Shown here piece after piece: positions 19,085-27,152 of a stretch of DNA of 64,000 nt (its first letter is position 1; each line of letters opens with the position of its first letter). The notes beneath the pieces are model-generated. The model ran no database searches. It saw only the letters and a program-made list of their open reading frames with translations, and was not told the origin of the DNA. The stretch covers positions 623,001-687,000 of the forward strand of contig NC_007761.1 of the NCBI RefSeq assembly GCF_000092045.1, written 5' to 3'. Source of the DNA: Rhizobium etli CFN 42 (GTDB lineage Bacteria; Pseudomonadota; Alphaproteobacteria; Rhizobiales; Rhizobiaceae). Made by a program: the position numbers and the translations under genes.

Positions 19085-20669
19085 CTGCTTGCTGCTCCAG
19101 CGGCGGTCGATCATCGGCCATTCTCTGGAGCAGCCACTTCTGAATGATCGGCACATCGGCGTCACCAAGATCGTGGCCGCCGGGGATGACGTCGGAATCG
19201 ACGGTGGCCCCCGAACTCTTCAGCCTCTCTTCGAGCTCGCTCGCATATTTGCCGTAGGCATCCGTCTTGCCGCTGATGACGAGCAGGTCCGTGCCTTTCA
19301 GATCTGCATGCGGATAGTCGCTGAGCACAGGCATGGAGCGCAGCAGCACCGCCTTGTGCACAAGATTCGGGTGCAGGTAGAGCAGCGAGTTCAGGAGGTT
19401 GGCGCCGTTGGAATAGCCGACATAGACGATCTTCTTGGGATCGAGGCCGTAGGATTTGACGGCGCCTTCGATGAAGGCCGCAAAGGCTTCGGCCTCGGTC
19501 CTGATGTCGTTCTGGTCGAAGGAGAAGGGGGTGATTCGCTTGTACCAGCGCGGAAAACCCTCTTCCGTCGCACGGCCTCGCACGCCGAGCAGCGTTGCGC
19601 GCGGCGCCGCCTTGTTGAGGAGCGGCATCAGCGTCGTCTCATTGCCGCCGGAGCCGTGCAGGAGCACGAAGACACTGCCATCGGGATTCGGCGGTGTATA
19701 GAAGCGATGGACGAACGGCAGCTCGCGGTAATTGATGCGCGGCTGGCCGGGCATCGAAAATTGCGGCAGAATCACCTTCAGCTCGTTGAGGTTGGTGATG
19801 GCGTCGGGAGGCGCGAAGAGCTTGGTGCCGAGCGCGGCGTGCTGTTCGTCGACGGCCATGCCCGGCTTATCGGTCGCAAGCTCCACCAGCGTGCCACCCG
19901 GCTCCCGGGCATAGAGCGAGCGGAAATATTTGCGGTCATGCATGTTGGTCGGCGATGCATCGGCCGCCTCCAAAGCCTTGGATACCGAACGCAGCGTCTC
20001 CTCGTCCGGAGCGCGGAAGGCGACGTGATCGACGGTGCCGGTGCCCGGCGCACCGGACCAGAAGCCGCGCGCGTCGCGCACGTCGATAACGTCGCCGGAC
20101 TGAGAAACCAGCCTGTCGATGGTGCCGCGGTTGGCCTGGAAGCGGTAACCGAAATGGCGCTCGAGGAAGCCGCGGCTTTCGGCCGGCTTCTCCGTCAGCA
20201 TGGTTGCGCCGCGCACGCGCTGGACGGCGTGTTCGACCCGGATCGAAGCGCCGTCCCAGGCGGCCGGCGATGTGAGGTTCTTGGCGCCGGCGAGCTTGAG
20301 GATGATATTGTCGGGATCTTTCAGCCGGAGCACAGGCTCGCCGAATTCGTCGGCTGGCCCCTCCGTGCGCAGGCCAAAGCTCATGGCGCGCGTCAGCCAG
20401 TAGCCGATGCTCGCCGGATCGATCGCCAGCGAAATTTCGCTGATCTGGCCGTAACCCGCCCGGCCGGGCGCGCCATCTTCCCAGACGAGGAAGCTGACGA
20501 GCGAACCCGGCGTGCCTGCCGAATCGCCGTAGAAGAGATGGAGCTGCGTCGCATCCTCGTAGCCGGCCGTCTGCTTGACGAGCCGCATGCCGAGAAAGCC
20601 GGCGTAAAAATCTACGTTCGCCTGCACTTTTCGGGTGATGGCCGTAACGTGATGTATGCCTGATACCAT
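19050..20669 (-). CDS. Fusion of glyoxalase/VOC ring-cleaving dioxygenase-like protein and alpha/beta hydrolase
   Basis: A 539-residue two-part protein. Residues 1-310 are a two-module VOC protein of the MhqO/PcpA-like type: IHHVTAITR with metal-ligand histidine, then HLFYGDSAG, a second VDHVAFRA, and GGTLVELATDKPG carrying the expected glutamate. Residues 330-525 are a phospholipase/carboxylesterase-type hydrolase with VLLHGSGGNET, nucleophile elbow GYSNG, DAYGKY aspartate region and GGHDLG histidine, so the triad looks intact. ATG 20667-20669 is chosen because VOC homologues begin with SGIHHVTA; upstream in-frame codons add a hydrophobic stretch without support. Likely degrades hydroquinone- or quinone-like aromatics and hydrolyses a product; that pairing is inference. 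Confidence 0.88.
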   Translation of the reverse strand: MVSGIHHVTAITRKVQANVDFYAGFLGMRLVKQTAGYEDATQLHLFYGDSAGTPGSLVSFLVWEDGAPGRAGYGQISEISLAIDPASIGYWLTRAMSFGLRTEGPADEFGEPVLRLKDPDNIILKLAGAKNLTSPAAWDGASIRVEHAVQRVRGATMLTEKPAESRGFLERHFGYRFQANRGTIDRLVSQSGDVIDVRDARGFWSGAPGTGTVDHVAFRAPDEETLRSVSKALEAADASPTNMHDRKYFRSLYAREPGGTLVELATDKPGMAVDEQHAALGTKLFAPPDAITNLNELKVILPQFSMPGQPRINYRELPFVHRFYTPPNPDGSVFVLLHGSGGNETTLMPLLNKAAPRATLLGVRGRATEEGFPRWYKRITPFSFDQNDIRTEAEAFAAFIEGAVKSYGLDPKKIVYVGYSNGANLLNSLLYLHPNLVHKAVLLRSMPVLSDYPHADLKGTDLLVISGKTDAYGKYASELEERLKSSGATVDSDVIPGGHDLGDADVPIIQKWLLQRMADDRPPLEQQAVKPTSETFGQP

Positions 20670-20750
20670 GGAGAGCAGTCCTGATTGAAGCGTCGTCAGG
20701 AGCGCGAGTATGAGAGCTGCGAAAGTCATACCGTTGCCAATGACCACCGC

Positions 20751-22346
20751 TTAGTTTTGTTCCGCACAAAGCGCAAGCGAATCGCCGCGCTGCAACAATT
20801 CCAAATGATCGACATCTTCGAGCGCCTCTTCCAGTTGCTGCAGGGTCGGCGGCTTGACCATATAGGCGCGCGCGCCGAGATTTCTGGCTCGCTGCATGTC
20901 GGTCTCGTCGCTCGAGGTGCTGAGAATGCAGACGGGAATTCGTTTGAGACGCGCATCGGCCGAAAGCGCGTTCAGCACCTCGAAACCGTCCATGATTGGC
21001 ATGTTGATGTCGAGCAGCATCAGGTCGATCTGCGGCACGTCGGCGATGTCGGCACGCTCTTCGAGCAGCCGCATCGCCTCGCGCCCATTGGTGGCGACAT
21101 GCAGGTTGAAGGTCACCTTCTCGCGCCGCATCAGCTTTATCTTCAGAATCTGGATGTCGGCGGGGCTGTCTTCGACCAGCAGCACTTCGGCAAGCCTGCC
21201 GGAACCTTCGCCCGGCTGCTCCGCCGGCTTCAGGCTGGGCGGAACGGTTGATGCGGTGGGCGGCGCGGGCCGCGCCTCGGCGAGCGGTATCTCGACGATG
21301 AAGGTGGCGCCGGGTCGCTTGTCCGGTTCGCACCAGATCGAGCCGCCATGCAGCTGCGCGATGCGGCGGCAGATCGCAAGGCCGAGCCCGGTGCCCTCAA
21401 TACCCCGGCCGACGAGCCGTTTGAACGGCTGGAAGATCAGCTCGCGGTGCTGGGGGTCGATGCCCGGTCCGTTGTCACGCACCGCAAGGCGGCAGCTATC
21501 CCCATGCGCTTCGCCCGAGATTTGGACCTCCGGAACTTTTTGATCGCAATAGCGGATGGCATTCGACACCAGGTTCTGCAGAAGCTGGGCGAGCAACGTC
21601 GCATCGCCCATCACCTCCGGTAGCGGCCCGCGGACGATGACGGCCCCGCGGCTCTCAATCTGCTGGCGCAGATTGTCCTCCACCTGATTGAGCACATCCG
21701 ACAGCGAGACCGGCGTCAGCTGCGGCCCGCCATAGGCTTCGAGCTTGGTGAAGTTCGAGACCTTGACGATCAGGTCTTCCATATGGTCGGCGGCGCTCAA
21801 GACATAATCGAGCAGCTCGCGGTCTTCGGCCGGAAGCACTGCAGAACCGTGCAGGATCCGGCTGAAGGACTTGATCGTCCTCAGCGGCTCCTTCAGATCA
21901 TGCGCCATCGCGCGTGTGAAGATTTCAAGCGATTGCCGCTTCTGCTCCAGCTGGGCTTCCAGCATGCCATGCATGATGGCGTTCTGGATGCAGCGATGCA
22001 GCGTTTCGGGTGAAAGTGAATCCTTGGTGAGATAGTCGCGCGCGCCGCTCTTCATCACCTCGACGGCGACGGTCTCGCTGCCTTGGCCGGTCAGCATGAT
22101 GACGTTTGCGGCGGGATCATCCTCCAATAAATCGGCAAGAACGCCGAGCCCGTCGCGTCCCGGCAGCGAATAATCGAGCAGGATGCAGTTCGGCCGTTTC
22201 CGGCTGTTCAGCGCAAGGCCCTCTTCACCCGTCTCCGCTTCGAGGACGGTATAGGCCGTGCTGGAGACGCGGCCCAGGATGCGGCGATAGACCTCGCGGT
22301 CGTCGATGTTGTCGTCGATGATGAGAATGCAGCAGTCTTCCGCCAA
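20751..22346 (-). CDS. Hybrid sensor histidine kinase, receiver-kinase-receiver
   Basis: A 531-residue soluble protein in the order REC (residues 1-125), HisKA, HATPase_c, REC (about 395-520). The first receiver has the acidic pair DDN and phospho-acceptor D58 in LLDYSLPGRDG. The kinase H-box is MAHDLKEPLRTI (H149); the ATP lid carries DNGPGIDPQHR and GTGLGLAICRRI. The second receiver keeps LLVEDSPAD and LLDINMPIMDG. It has no sensor or membrane part, so it likely takes phosphate from another kinase through the N-terminal receiver. It is four bases downstream of a stand-alone receiver gene on the same strand; these and the PAS kinase upstream form one operon. Confidence 0.92.
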   Translation of the reverse strand: MAEDCCILIIDDNIDDREVYRRILGRVSSTAYTVLEAETGEEGLALNSRKRPNCILLDYSLPGRDGLGVLADLLEDDPAANVIMLTGQGSETVAVEVMKSGARDYLTKDSLSPETLHRCIQNAIMHGMLEAQLEQKRQSLEIFTRAMAHDLKEPLRTIKSFSRILHGSAVLPAEDRELLDYVLSAADHMEDLIVKVSNFTKLEAYGGPQLTPVSLSDVLNQVEDNLRQQIESRGAVIVRGPLPEVMGDATLLAQLLQNLVSNAIRYCDQKVPEVQISGEAHGDSCRLAVRDNGPGIDPQHRELIFQPFKRLVGRGIEGTGLGLAICRRIAQLHGGSIWCEPDKRPGATFIVEIPLAEARPAPPTASTVPPSLKPAEQPGEGSGRLAEVLLVEDSPADIQILKIKLMRREKVTFNLHVATNGREAMRLLEERADIADVPQIDLMLLDINMPIMDGFEVLNALSADARLKRIPVCILSTSSDETDMQRARNLGARAYMVKPPTLQQLEEALEDVDHLELLQRGDSLALCAEQN

Positions 22347-22350
22347 ACTG

Positions 22351-22776
22351 TCAGTCCTCGAGCGGCAGGATCGCGATTTCGAACCAGTATTCCTTCAGCC
22401 GCTGGATCGCCGCGAAGAGGCCGTCGAGATCGACCGGCTTCTGCACATAGGTGTTGGCGCCGAGCGCGTAGCAGCCTTCGATGTCGCGTTCGTCGTCTGA
22501 TGTCGTCAGGATCACCACCGGGATCTTGCGCCAGCCGTCGTTCGATTTGATCGCCTGCAGCGTCTTGCGGCCGTCGAGGCCCGGCATGTTGAGATCGAGC
22601 AGGATCAGGCCTGGTTTCGGCGCCATCGAGGCGAGCATGTCGAGCGCTTCCTGGCCCGATGCCGCCCATCGGATCGAATTGCGCAGGTTGGTGCGCTTGA
22701 AGGCGCGCATCGTCGCTTCGAAATCGTCTTCACTGTCTTCGACGATCAGGATCGGTTGCGTGTCACGCTGCTGCAT
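22351..22776 (-). CDS. Stand-alone response regulator (Rcp1-like receiver)
   Basis: A 141-residue single receiver domain. It shows the Rcp1/CheY-like layout with acidic residues in VEDSEDD, phospho-acceptor D61 in LLDLNMPGLDG, TTSDDERDIE near the conserved threonine, and the lysine in YVQKPVD. A slightly long C-terminal helix (LFAAIQRLKEYWFEIAILP) is typical of receivers that serve phytochrome-like kinases. No output domain. The ATG at 22774-22776 lies inside the end of the upstream kinase gene (14-base overlap), which supports co-translation with it. Confidence 0.9.
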   Translation of the reverse strand: MQQRDTQPILIVEDSEDDFEATMRAFKRTNLRNSIRWAASGQEALDMLASMAPKPGLILLDLNMPGLDGRKTLQAIKSNDGWRKIPVVILTTSDDERDIEGCYALGANTYVQKPVDLDGLFAAIQRLKEYWFEIAILPLED

Positions 22777-24907
22777 TCTGCCCCTCGCGCTTTCTTCCCA
22801 GGGTGAAATAGAACGTGGTGCCGACGCCGACTTCGGACTCCAGCCAGATATCGCCGTTGTGCCGCGCGATGATCTTGCGGACGAAGGTGAGGCCTGCTCC
22901 CGTCCCGTCGTCGGAATCCTGCGACTTTTCGAGCCGTTTGAAAATGCGGAAAATGTCCTCATGGAATTCCTGGGGTATCCCCTTGCCGTTATCCCTAACG
23001 AAAAACACGTTGCGGGCAACCGTGCCGTCCTTGCCGACGAACCGCTCGAGATAGCCGATCGAGACCAGCGGCGCCGGCTTGTCGTTGTATTTGATCGCAT
23101 TGGTGATGAGATTGCGGAACACTTCCGTCAGCCGCGGCGCGTCGCAGACCACATCCGGCAGCCGACCGTCGATGACGACCCGGGCATGCCGCTCCTCCAG
23201 GAGAAGCTCCATTGTCGCGACCACATCCTTGACGATCAGACCGATATCGGCGCGTTTGACCGCAAGCTGCTGTCGCCCGAGCCTGGAGAAGTAGAGCAGG
23301 TCGTTGACAAGTTTCTCCATGCGCTGGCTGAGACGCACGAGCCGATTCAGCCGCCGCACGCCGTCGTCGTCGAGCTTGTCCTCATAGTCTTCGAGGAGAA
23401 AGCGGGAATGGTTGTGCAGGCCTCGCAGCGGTTCTTTCAAATCATGCGAGGCGATATAGGCGAATTCATCGAGGTCGTGGTTGCTGCGCTCGAGCTCGGC
23501 CGTATAGGCCTCGAGCTGGGCAAGCGTGGTTTTCATCCGCTCCTCCTGCCGCGCGCGCTCGCTGATGTCGCGAACGATACCGACGAAGGTCTTGGTCTCG
23601 CCGCTGACGACGACGCTGATGGACACCTCGATCGGAAAGACGATGCCGCTCTTGCGCCGCCCGGAAACCATGCGCGTCGTGCCGATGATGCGTTCCTCCC
23701 CGGTCTGCCGGTAATGAGCAAGGTAGCCGTCGTGCTCGGAATGATAGGGTTCGGGCATCAGCATCTTGATGTTCCGGCCGATCGTTTCCTGCGGAGCGTA
23801 GCCGAACATGCTCTCGGCCGCCGGATTGAAACTCTTGATCGTTCCGCGCCCGTCGATGACGATGACGGCGTCGGGCGTGCTGCGCACCAGCGCGCCGAAA
23901 CGGATGCGTTCGGCTTCCAGATTTTGGTTGTTGCGCAGGAAATAGTAGACGAGGATGGCGATCAGCCAGAGCGTGGCGGCGGTGATCGTGCGGTTGGCGA
24001 TCTCCTGCCAGAACGACGCCTCGTCGTGCCTGACGGCGAAGAAGCCGAGCATCAGCAGCACGGTGCAGGTAAAGGCGAAGAAGAGCGGCGCATTCCTGTT
24101 GCCGAACCAGAGGGCCGTCAGCACCAGCGGCACGTAGAGAATGCCGTTGGCAAGGCCGAGCGGCGTATAGAGATCGACGAGAAGGGCGGTAAAGCAGACC
24201 GCCGCCGGGATCCAGAGCGGGATCTGTGCACGGTTTGCCGGCTGCATCCACCAGGAGCGGGCAACAAGGCCGCAGCCGAAGACCACCATGCCGATCGCCG
24301 TATGCAGCGCCATCGCCGCATAAGGTCCCCAGCGATAGCCCTGTTCGGCATCGGTGACATAGCCGGCGAGCGCGATCATGCCGAGCGTGATGACGACGTA
24401 GCTGGTCAGCTCCTGCACCACCTGGCTCTTCGACGTTTCCAGGTGGAGGGAGAGCAGCAGCGAAAGGTTGGCGATCAGGAAGATCAGCGCCGTGTTGGGG
24501 CCCATGCCACCGCCGATCGCAGCGATAAAGTCAGGCGGAACGAGCAGCTGCGAGATCAGCAGGTCGATATTGTGGAAATGCCGCCCGAACGTGGCGATTT
24601 CCACGAGCCGGGCGGCCGCGATCGCCGCCGCCAGCCCCGCCATGACCGTCGCCGCTATGCGAAAGCGGCGGCCGGCCAGCATCGAGGCGGCAAGCCCGAC
24701 GCCGGAAAGCACGAAGCCCAGCGCGGTGTTGAAGGCCATCGACGGAAAGCCGGGGATCAGCGAAATAACGATCGCGATCTGCAACAGCCAGCCGGCCAAG
24801 GTGCTGACACCGAGAAGCAACAGCAGGCAGCCGACCGCAATCGCGAAGGCACGGTAGCGCCATCGCCTACGCTGGTCCTGCAGGTCCACGTTGCCCTTAT
24901 CCTGCAC
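22763..24907 (-). CDS. Membrane-bound PAS sensor histidine kinase
   Basis: About 714 residues. The N-terminal third has about eight hydrophobic segments (from AFAIAVGCLLLLLGVSTLAG to ITAATLWLIAILVYYFL), a membrane sensor region that I cannot match to a named MASE class. A PAS domain follows (RSTPDAVIVIDGRGTIKSFNPA), with a PAC-like HYRQTGEERIIGTTR, then HisKA with ASHDLKEPLRGLHNHSRF and HATPase_c with ITNAIKYND, DNGKGIPQEFHE and GTGAGLTFVRKI. The kinase core resembles phytochrome-associated kinases that partner Rcp1-type receivers, one of which overlaps its 3' end. The start is approximate: a GTG near 24907 fits; an in-frame TTG at 25061-25063 would add a basic stretch of 52 residues. Confidence 0.85.
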   Translation of the reverse strand: MQDKGNVDLQDQRRRWRYRAFAIAVGCLLLLLGVSTLAGWLLQIAIVISLIPGFPSMAFNTALGFVLSGVGLAASMLAGRRFRIAATVMAGLAAAIAAARLVEIATFGRHFHNIDLLISQLLVPPDFIAAIGGGMGPNTALIFLIANLSLLLSLHLETSKSQVVQELTSYVVITLGMIALAGYVTDAEQGYRWGPYAAMALHTAIGMVVFGCGLVARSWWMQPANRAQIPLWIPAAVCFTALLVDLYTPLGLANGILYVPLVLTALWFGNRNAPLFFAFTCTVLLMLGFFAVRHDEASFWQEIANRTITAATLWLIAILVYYFLRNNQNLEAERIRFGALVRSTPDAVIVIDGRGTIKSFNPAAESMFGYAPQETIGRNIKMLMPEPYHSEHDGYLAHYRQTGEERIIGTTRMVSGRRKSGIVFPIEVSISVVVSGETKTFVGIVRDISERARQEERMKTTLAQLEAYTAELERSNHDLDEFAYIASHDLKEPLRGLHNHSRFLLEDYEDKLDDDGVRRLNRLVRLSQRMEKLVNDLLYFSRLGRQQLAVKRADIGLIVKDVVATMELLLEERHARVVIDGRLPDVVCDAPRLTEVFRNLITNAIKYNDKPAPLVSIGYLERFVGKDGTVARNVFFVRDNGKGIPQEFHEDIFRIFKRLEKSQDSDDGTGAGLTFVRKIIARHNGDIWLESEVGVGTTFYFTLGRKREGQNAAA

Positions 24908-25101
24908 CCGTGTATCCTCTCTCGGTTCGCGCGGCCATTTTTTCCGAAATCGAGGAATACTCAATAGGCAGCGGACGCCGCCGCTGCGCTTTTTCCGAAA
25001 TGATTTTTCGATCGGACAGATCGAATTTTCGTAAAATCGCGATATCGTGACGTCGAAGGACAACGAGGTTCATTCGAACAATACCCAAATCACGGTGCCG
25101 G

Positions 25102-25479
25102 ATGCCTACGATAGTTTACGTCGACGACAGCAGGGATGATCTCTTCTATCTCGACTATATCCGCAAGAAGCAGCAGATAGACGTCGATCTATTCTGTTTT
25201 TCGACGGCAGAGACGGCGCTGGAGGCGCTGAAGCAGCGCGTCGCCGAAGGCTGGGCTCCGCCGGAACTGCTGGTCGCCGATCTCTATATGCCCCTCGACA
25301 GCGGCATCGGCTTGGTAAGCAGGCTGCGCGGGGATGATCGTTTCAGAACCATGCGTCTCGCCATCTGCAGTGGATCGGATGCCGACGAGGATCGCGCGCG
25401 GGCGTTCGAAGCCGGTGCCGATCTTTACCTTGAGAAGCCGCTTGACCTCGCCGCGATCCTTCTCAATCTGGAAGTGTAG
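25102..25479 (+). CDS. Stand-alone response regulator
   Basis: A 125-residue receiver domain transcribed away from the PAS kinase across a gap of about 195 bases. It has the acidic patch YVDDSRDD, acceptor D60 in LVADLYMPLDSG, a serine in place of threonine (AICSGSDAD), and the lysine in LYLEKPLD. It lacks any output domain and so acts by protein contact. The divergent arrangement suggests it belongs to the same signalling circuit as the kinase/receiver operon; the partner is not shown by the sequence. Confidence 0.88.
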   Translation: MPTIVYVDDSRDDLFYLDYIRKKQQIDVDLFCFSTAETALEALKQRVAEGWAPPELLVADLYMPLDSGIGLVSRLRGDDRFRTMRLAICSGSDADEDRARAFEAGADLYLEKPLDLAAILLNLEV

Positions 25480-25954
25480 GAAACAGCGGGAATCGGATGG
25501 TGCGTTTCCTGGCGTTCGTCCGGGCGAACTGACAAACCGCAATTGACAAGGCCGAGTGTGCATTTCAAGATGCAACCGAAGCGAAAAGGACGGAACGAAA
25601 AATAAGCGCTGAGAGAACCGATTGACCCGTGTTCGCCGCCACGAACTTCCAGCCAACCCCTTAGCTGAATGGGCCTATCGGCTCTCTCGCGCTTACGTCT
25701 GGCACTGCCTTCCCGTATTCATGGATGTTGAATGCGAGAAGATTTACGATACCCAGGTAAGAACTACTGCCCCTCAGTATATCTGCCCGTGCATCACCTG
25801 TAGTTGAGATAATTGATGATATCCGCCTTGTATACCGAAAGTCCCCGTTTCGATATCTCTCATCAACTGTCTCGCAATTTTTGTAGCTGTTCGCGCGTAA
25901 GACGTATATCCCAAGATTTCGGGACCGGGGCATGGGAGGAGAGGAAGAGTGGGA
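25480..25954. other. 475-base gene-free stretch before LuxR-type gene
   Basis: Noticeably richer in A+T than its surroundings. A TTGACA box at 25543-25548 with CAAGAT 17 bases later (25566-25571) could be a promoter for the LuxR-type gene, leaving a leader of nearly 400 bases. On the minus strand a 62-codon reading frame at 25774-25962 encodes a segment that faintly resembles a GntR winged helix; see findings. I saw no RNA gene or strong hairpin. Confidence 0.4.
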
Positions 25955-26659
25955 ATGAGCAATGCCGCGGCAACTCCTTTTCATGCCGGACCCGAACTGA
26001 GCCGGGCGATCAACCGCACCGATTTTTTCCGTCTGCTGAAAGCAGCAGCGCAGCATTACCACTTCGATAATTTCGCGCTTGCCCGCATTTCCGAGGCTTC
26101 GGCTCCCTTCGGCGAGCGCGATATCGTCATCACCAATGTCGCCGAGCGACGGGTCGGTCTTTTCATTGCGACGTTGAGGGAGGCGCTCGGGACCACCCGG
26201 GCAAAGAGCGCTCAGTTTCTGGCAACGCCCGTCCATGGCAGGAGCGCGCAGTCGGACACCTATCCCTCCGATCTGCTTTTCAACGAGTTCCGCAGCGGCG
26301 TCTTCCTCTTCATTCCGCTGTTCACGCCGGAAGGGCGGCGATATTGCCTCGTGCTGAGCGGCGAGCGTGAGGAGCCGGATCAGGGCGAGATCGCCGACAT
26401 GCTTCTTGATGCCATGCGCATTTTCGACAAGCTGTACGAGGAAATCCTAACGCCTGAGATGTCCGGGCGGTTGACCCAGCGCGAATCGGAAATCGTCAAA
26501 TGGACCAGCGAAGGCAAGACCTCGGCCGAAATCGCCATCATTCTCGGTCTGTCCGAACATACGGTCAATTCGCATATCACTGCGGCCGCGCGTAAGCTCG
26601 ACGCCGTGAACCGCGTCCACATGGTGGCAATCGCCCTGAGAAATGGTTTGGTTTCGTGA
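25955..26659 (+). CDS. LuxR-family transcriptional regulator with autoinducer-binding-like domain
   Basis: A 234-residue regulator. Residues 1-160 resemble the Autoind_bind fold (FDNFALARIS near the start, FIPLFTPEGRRYCLVLSGE later), but the aromatic/Asp ligand-binding signature of acyl-homoserine-lactone receptors (W-x-x-x-Y ... D-P-W) is not evident, so it may not bind an AHL. Residues 170-232 are a clear LuxR DNA-binding domain: LTQRESEIVKWTSEGKTSAE and LGLSEHTVNSHITAAARKL. ATG 25955 follows GGAAGAG at good spacing. No luxI-type synthase is nearby. It precedes a receiver gene by 28 bases and is probably co-transcribed. Its shape resembles VisN/VisR in this window. Confidence 0.88.
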   Translation: MSNAAATPFHAGPELSRAINRTDFFRLLKAAAQHYHFDNFALARISEASAPFGERDIVITNVAERRVGLFIATLREALGTTRAKSAQFLATPVHGRSAQSDTYPSDLLFNEFRSGVFLFIPLFTPEGRRYCLVLSGEREEPDQGEIADMLLDAMRIFDKLYEEILTPEMSGRLTQRESEIVKWTSEGKTSAEIAIILGLSEHTVNSHITAAARKLDAVNRVHMVAIALRNGLVS

Positions 26660-26687
26660 AAATTGGCTTCGGGACTGGGAAAATGAA

Positions 26688-27125
26688 ATGATCACCAAAA
26701 CGGTCCGACAGAATGCCGTCAAGATTCTCTTTGTCGACGACGAGTTCATCGAATTCCGCGCGCTCAAAAAGAAGATCGCAGATCTCTCCGAGCCGGCCGT
26801 CGAAGTCGAATATTCGCCGTCGATTGGAGACGCGTTGGAAAAGGTGCGCGCGGCGCGCTTCGATCTCATCCTGCTCGACAATCGCCTTCTGCCCAATGCC
26901 GATTTCCGCGAGACGGTGCCGGAGCTGCGCGGCATCGGCTTTACCGGCCCGATCGGCGTCGTTTCGACCGACATATCCGGCGGCTATTTCCAGGAATTCC
27001 CGGATTACGGCGTCGACTTCCGCATCGGCAAGGATGAGATCGACGTCCAGACGCTGCAGCACATCATCCGCGAATATGTGCACTACGATGTCCCGGATTT
27101 CTGGAAGGACGATTACAGCATTTAA
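26688..27125 (+). CDS. Stand-alone response regulator, divergent receiver
   Basis: A 145-residue receiver domain with acidic pair VDDEFIEF, acceptor D64 in ILLDNRLLPN, a serine/threonine pair in VVSTDISGG and lysine in FRIGKDEID. The segment after the acceptor (NRLLPNADF) departs from the usual MP.xdG turn, as in some divergent receivers. The ATG at 26688 is preferred over an upstream GTG/ATG at 26643, which would overlap the LuxR gene. No output domain. It is convergent with a short soluble kinase, their ends 27 bases apart, which could be its partner. Confidence 0.82.
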   Translation: MITKTVRQNAVKILFVDDEFIEFRALKKKIADLSEPAVEVEYSPSIGDALEKVRAARFDLILLDNRLLPNADFRETVPELRGIGFTGPIGVVSTDISGGYFQEFPDYGVDFRIGKDEIDVQTLQHIIREYVHYDVPDFWKDDYSI

Positions 27126-27152
27126 CGCATGGCGCGCTGTGTTGTCAGCAGT

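Noticed and set aside
22481..24967. Long open frame on the plus strand (about 828 codons)
   Set aside because: It lies fully opposite the kinase and receiver genes, whose motifs are intact. The antisense product is rich in Arg, Asp and His without domain pattern, the usual effect of high-GC codon use.
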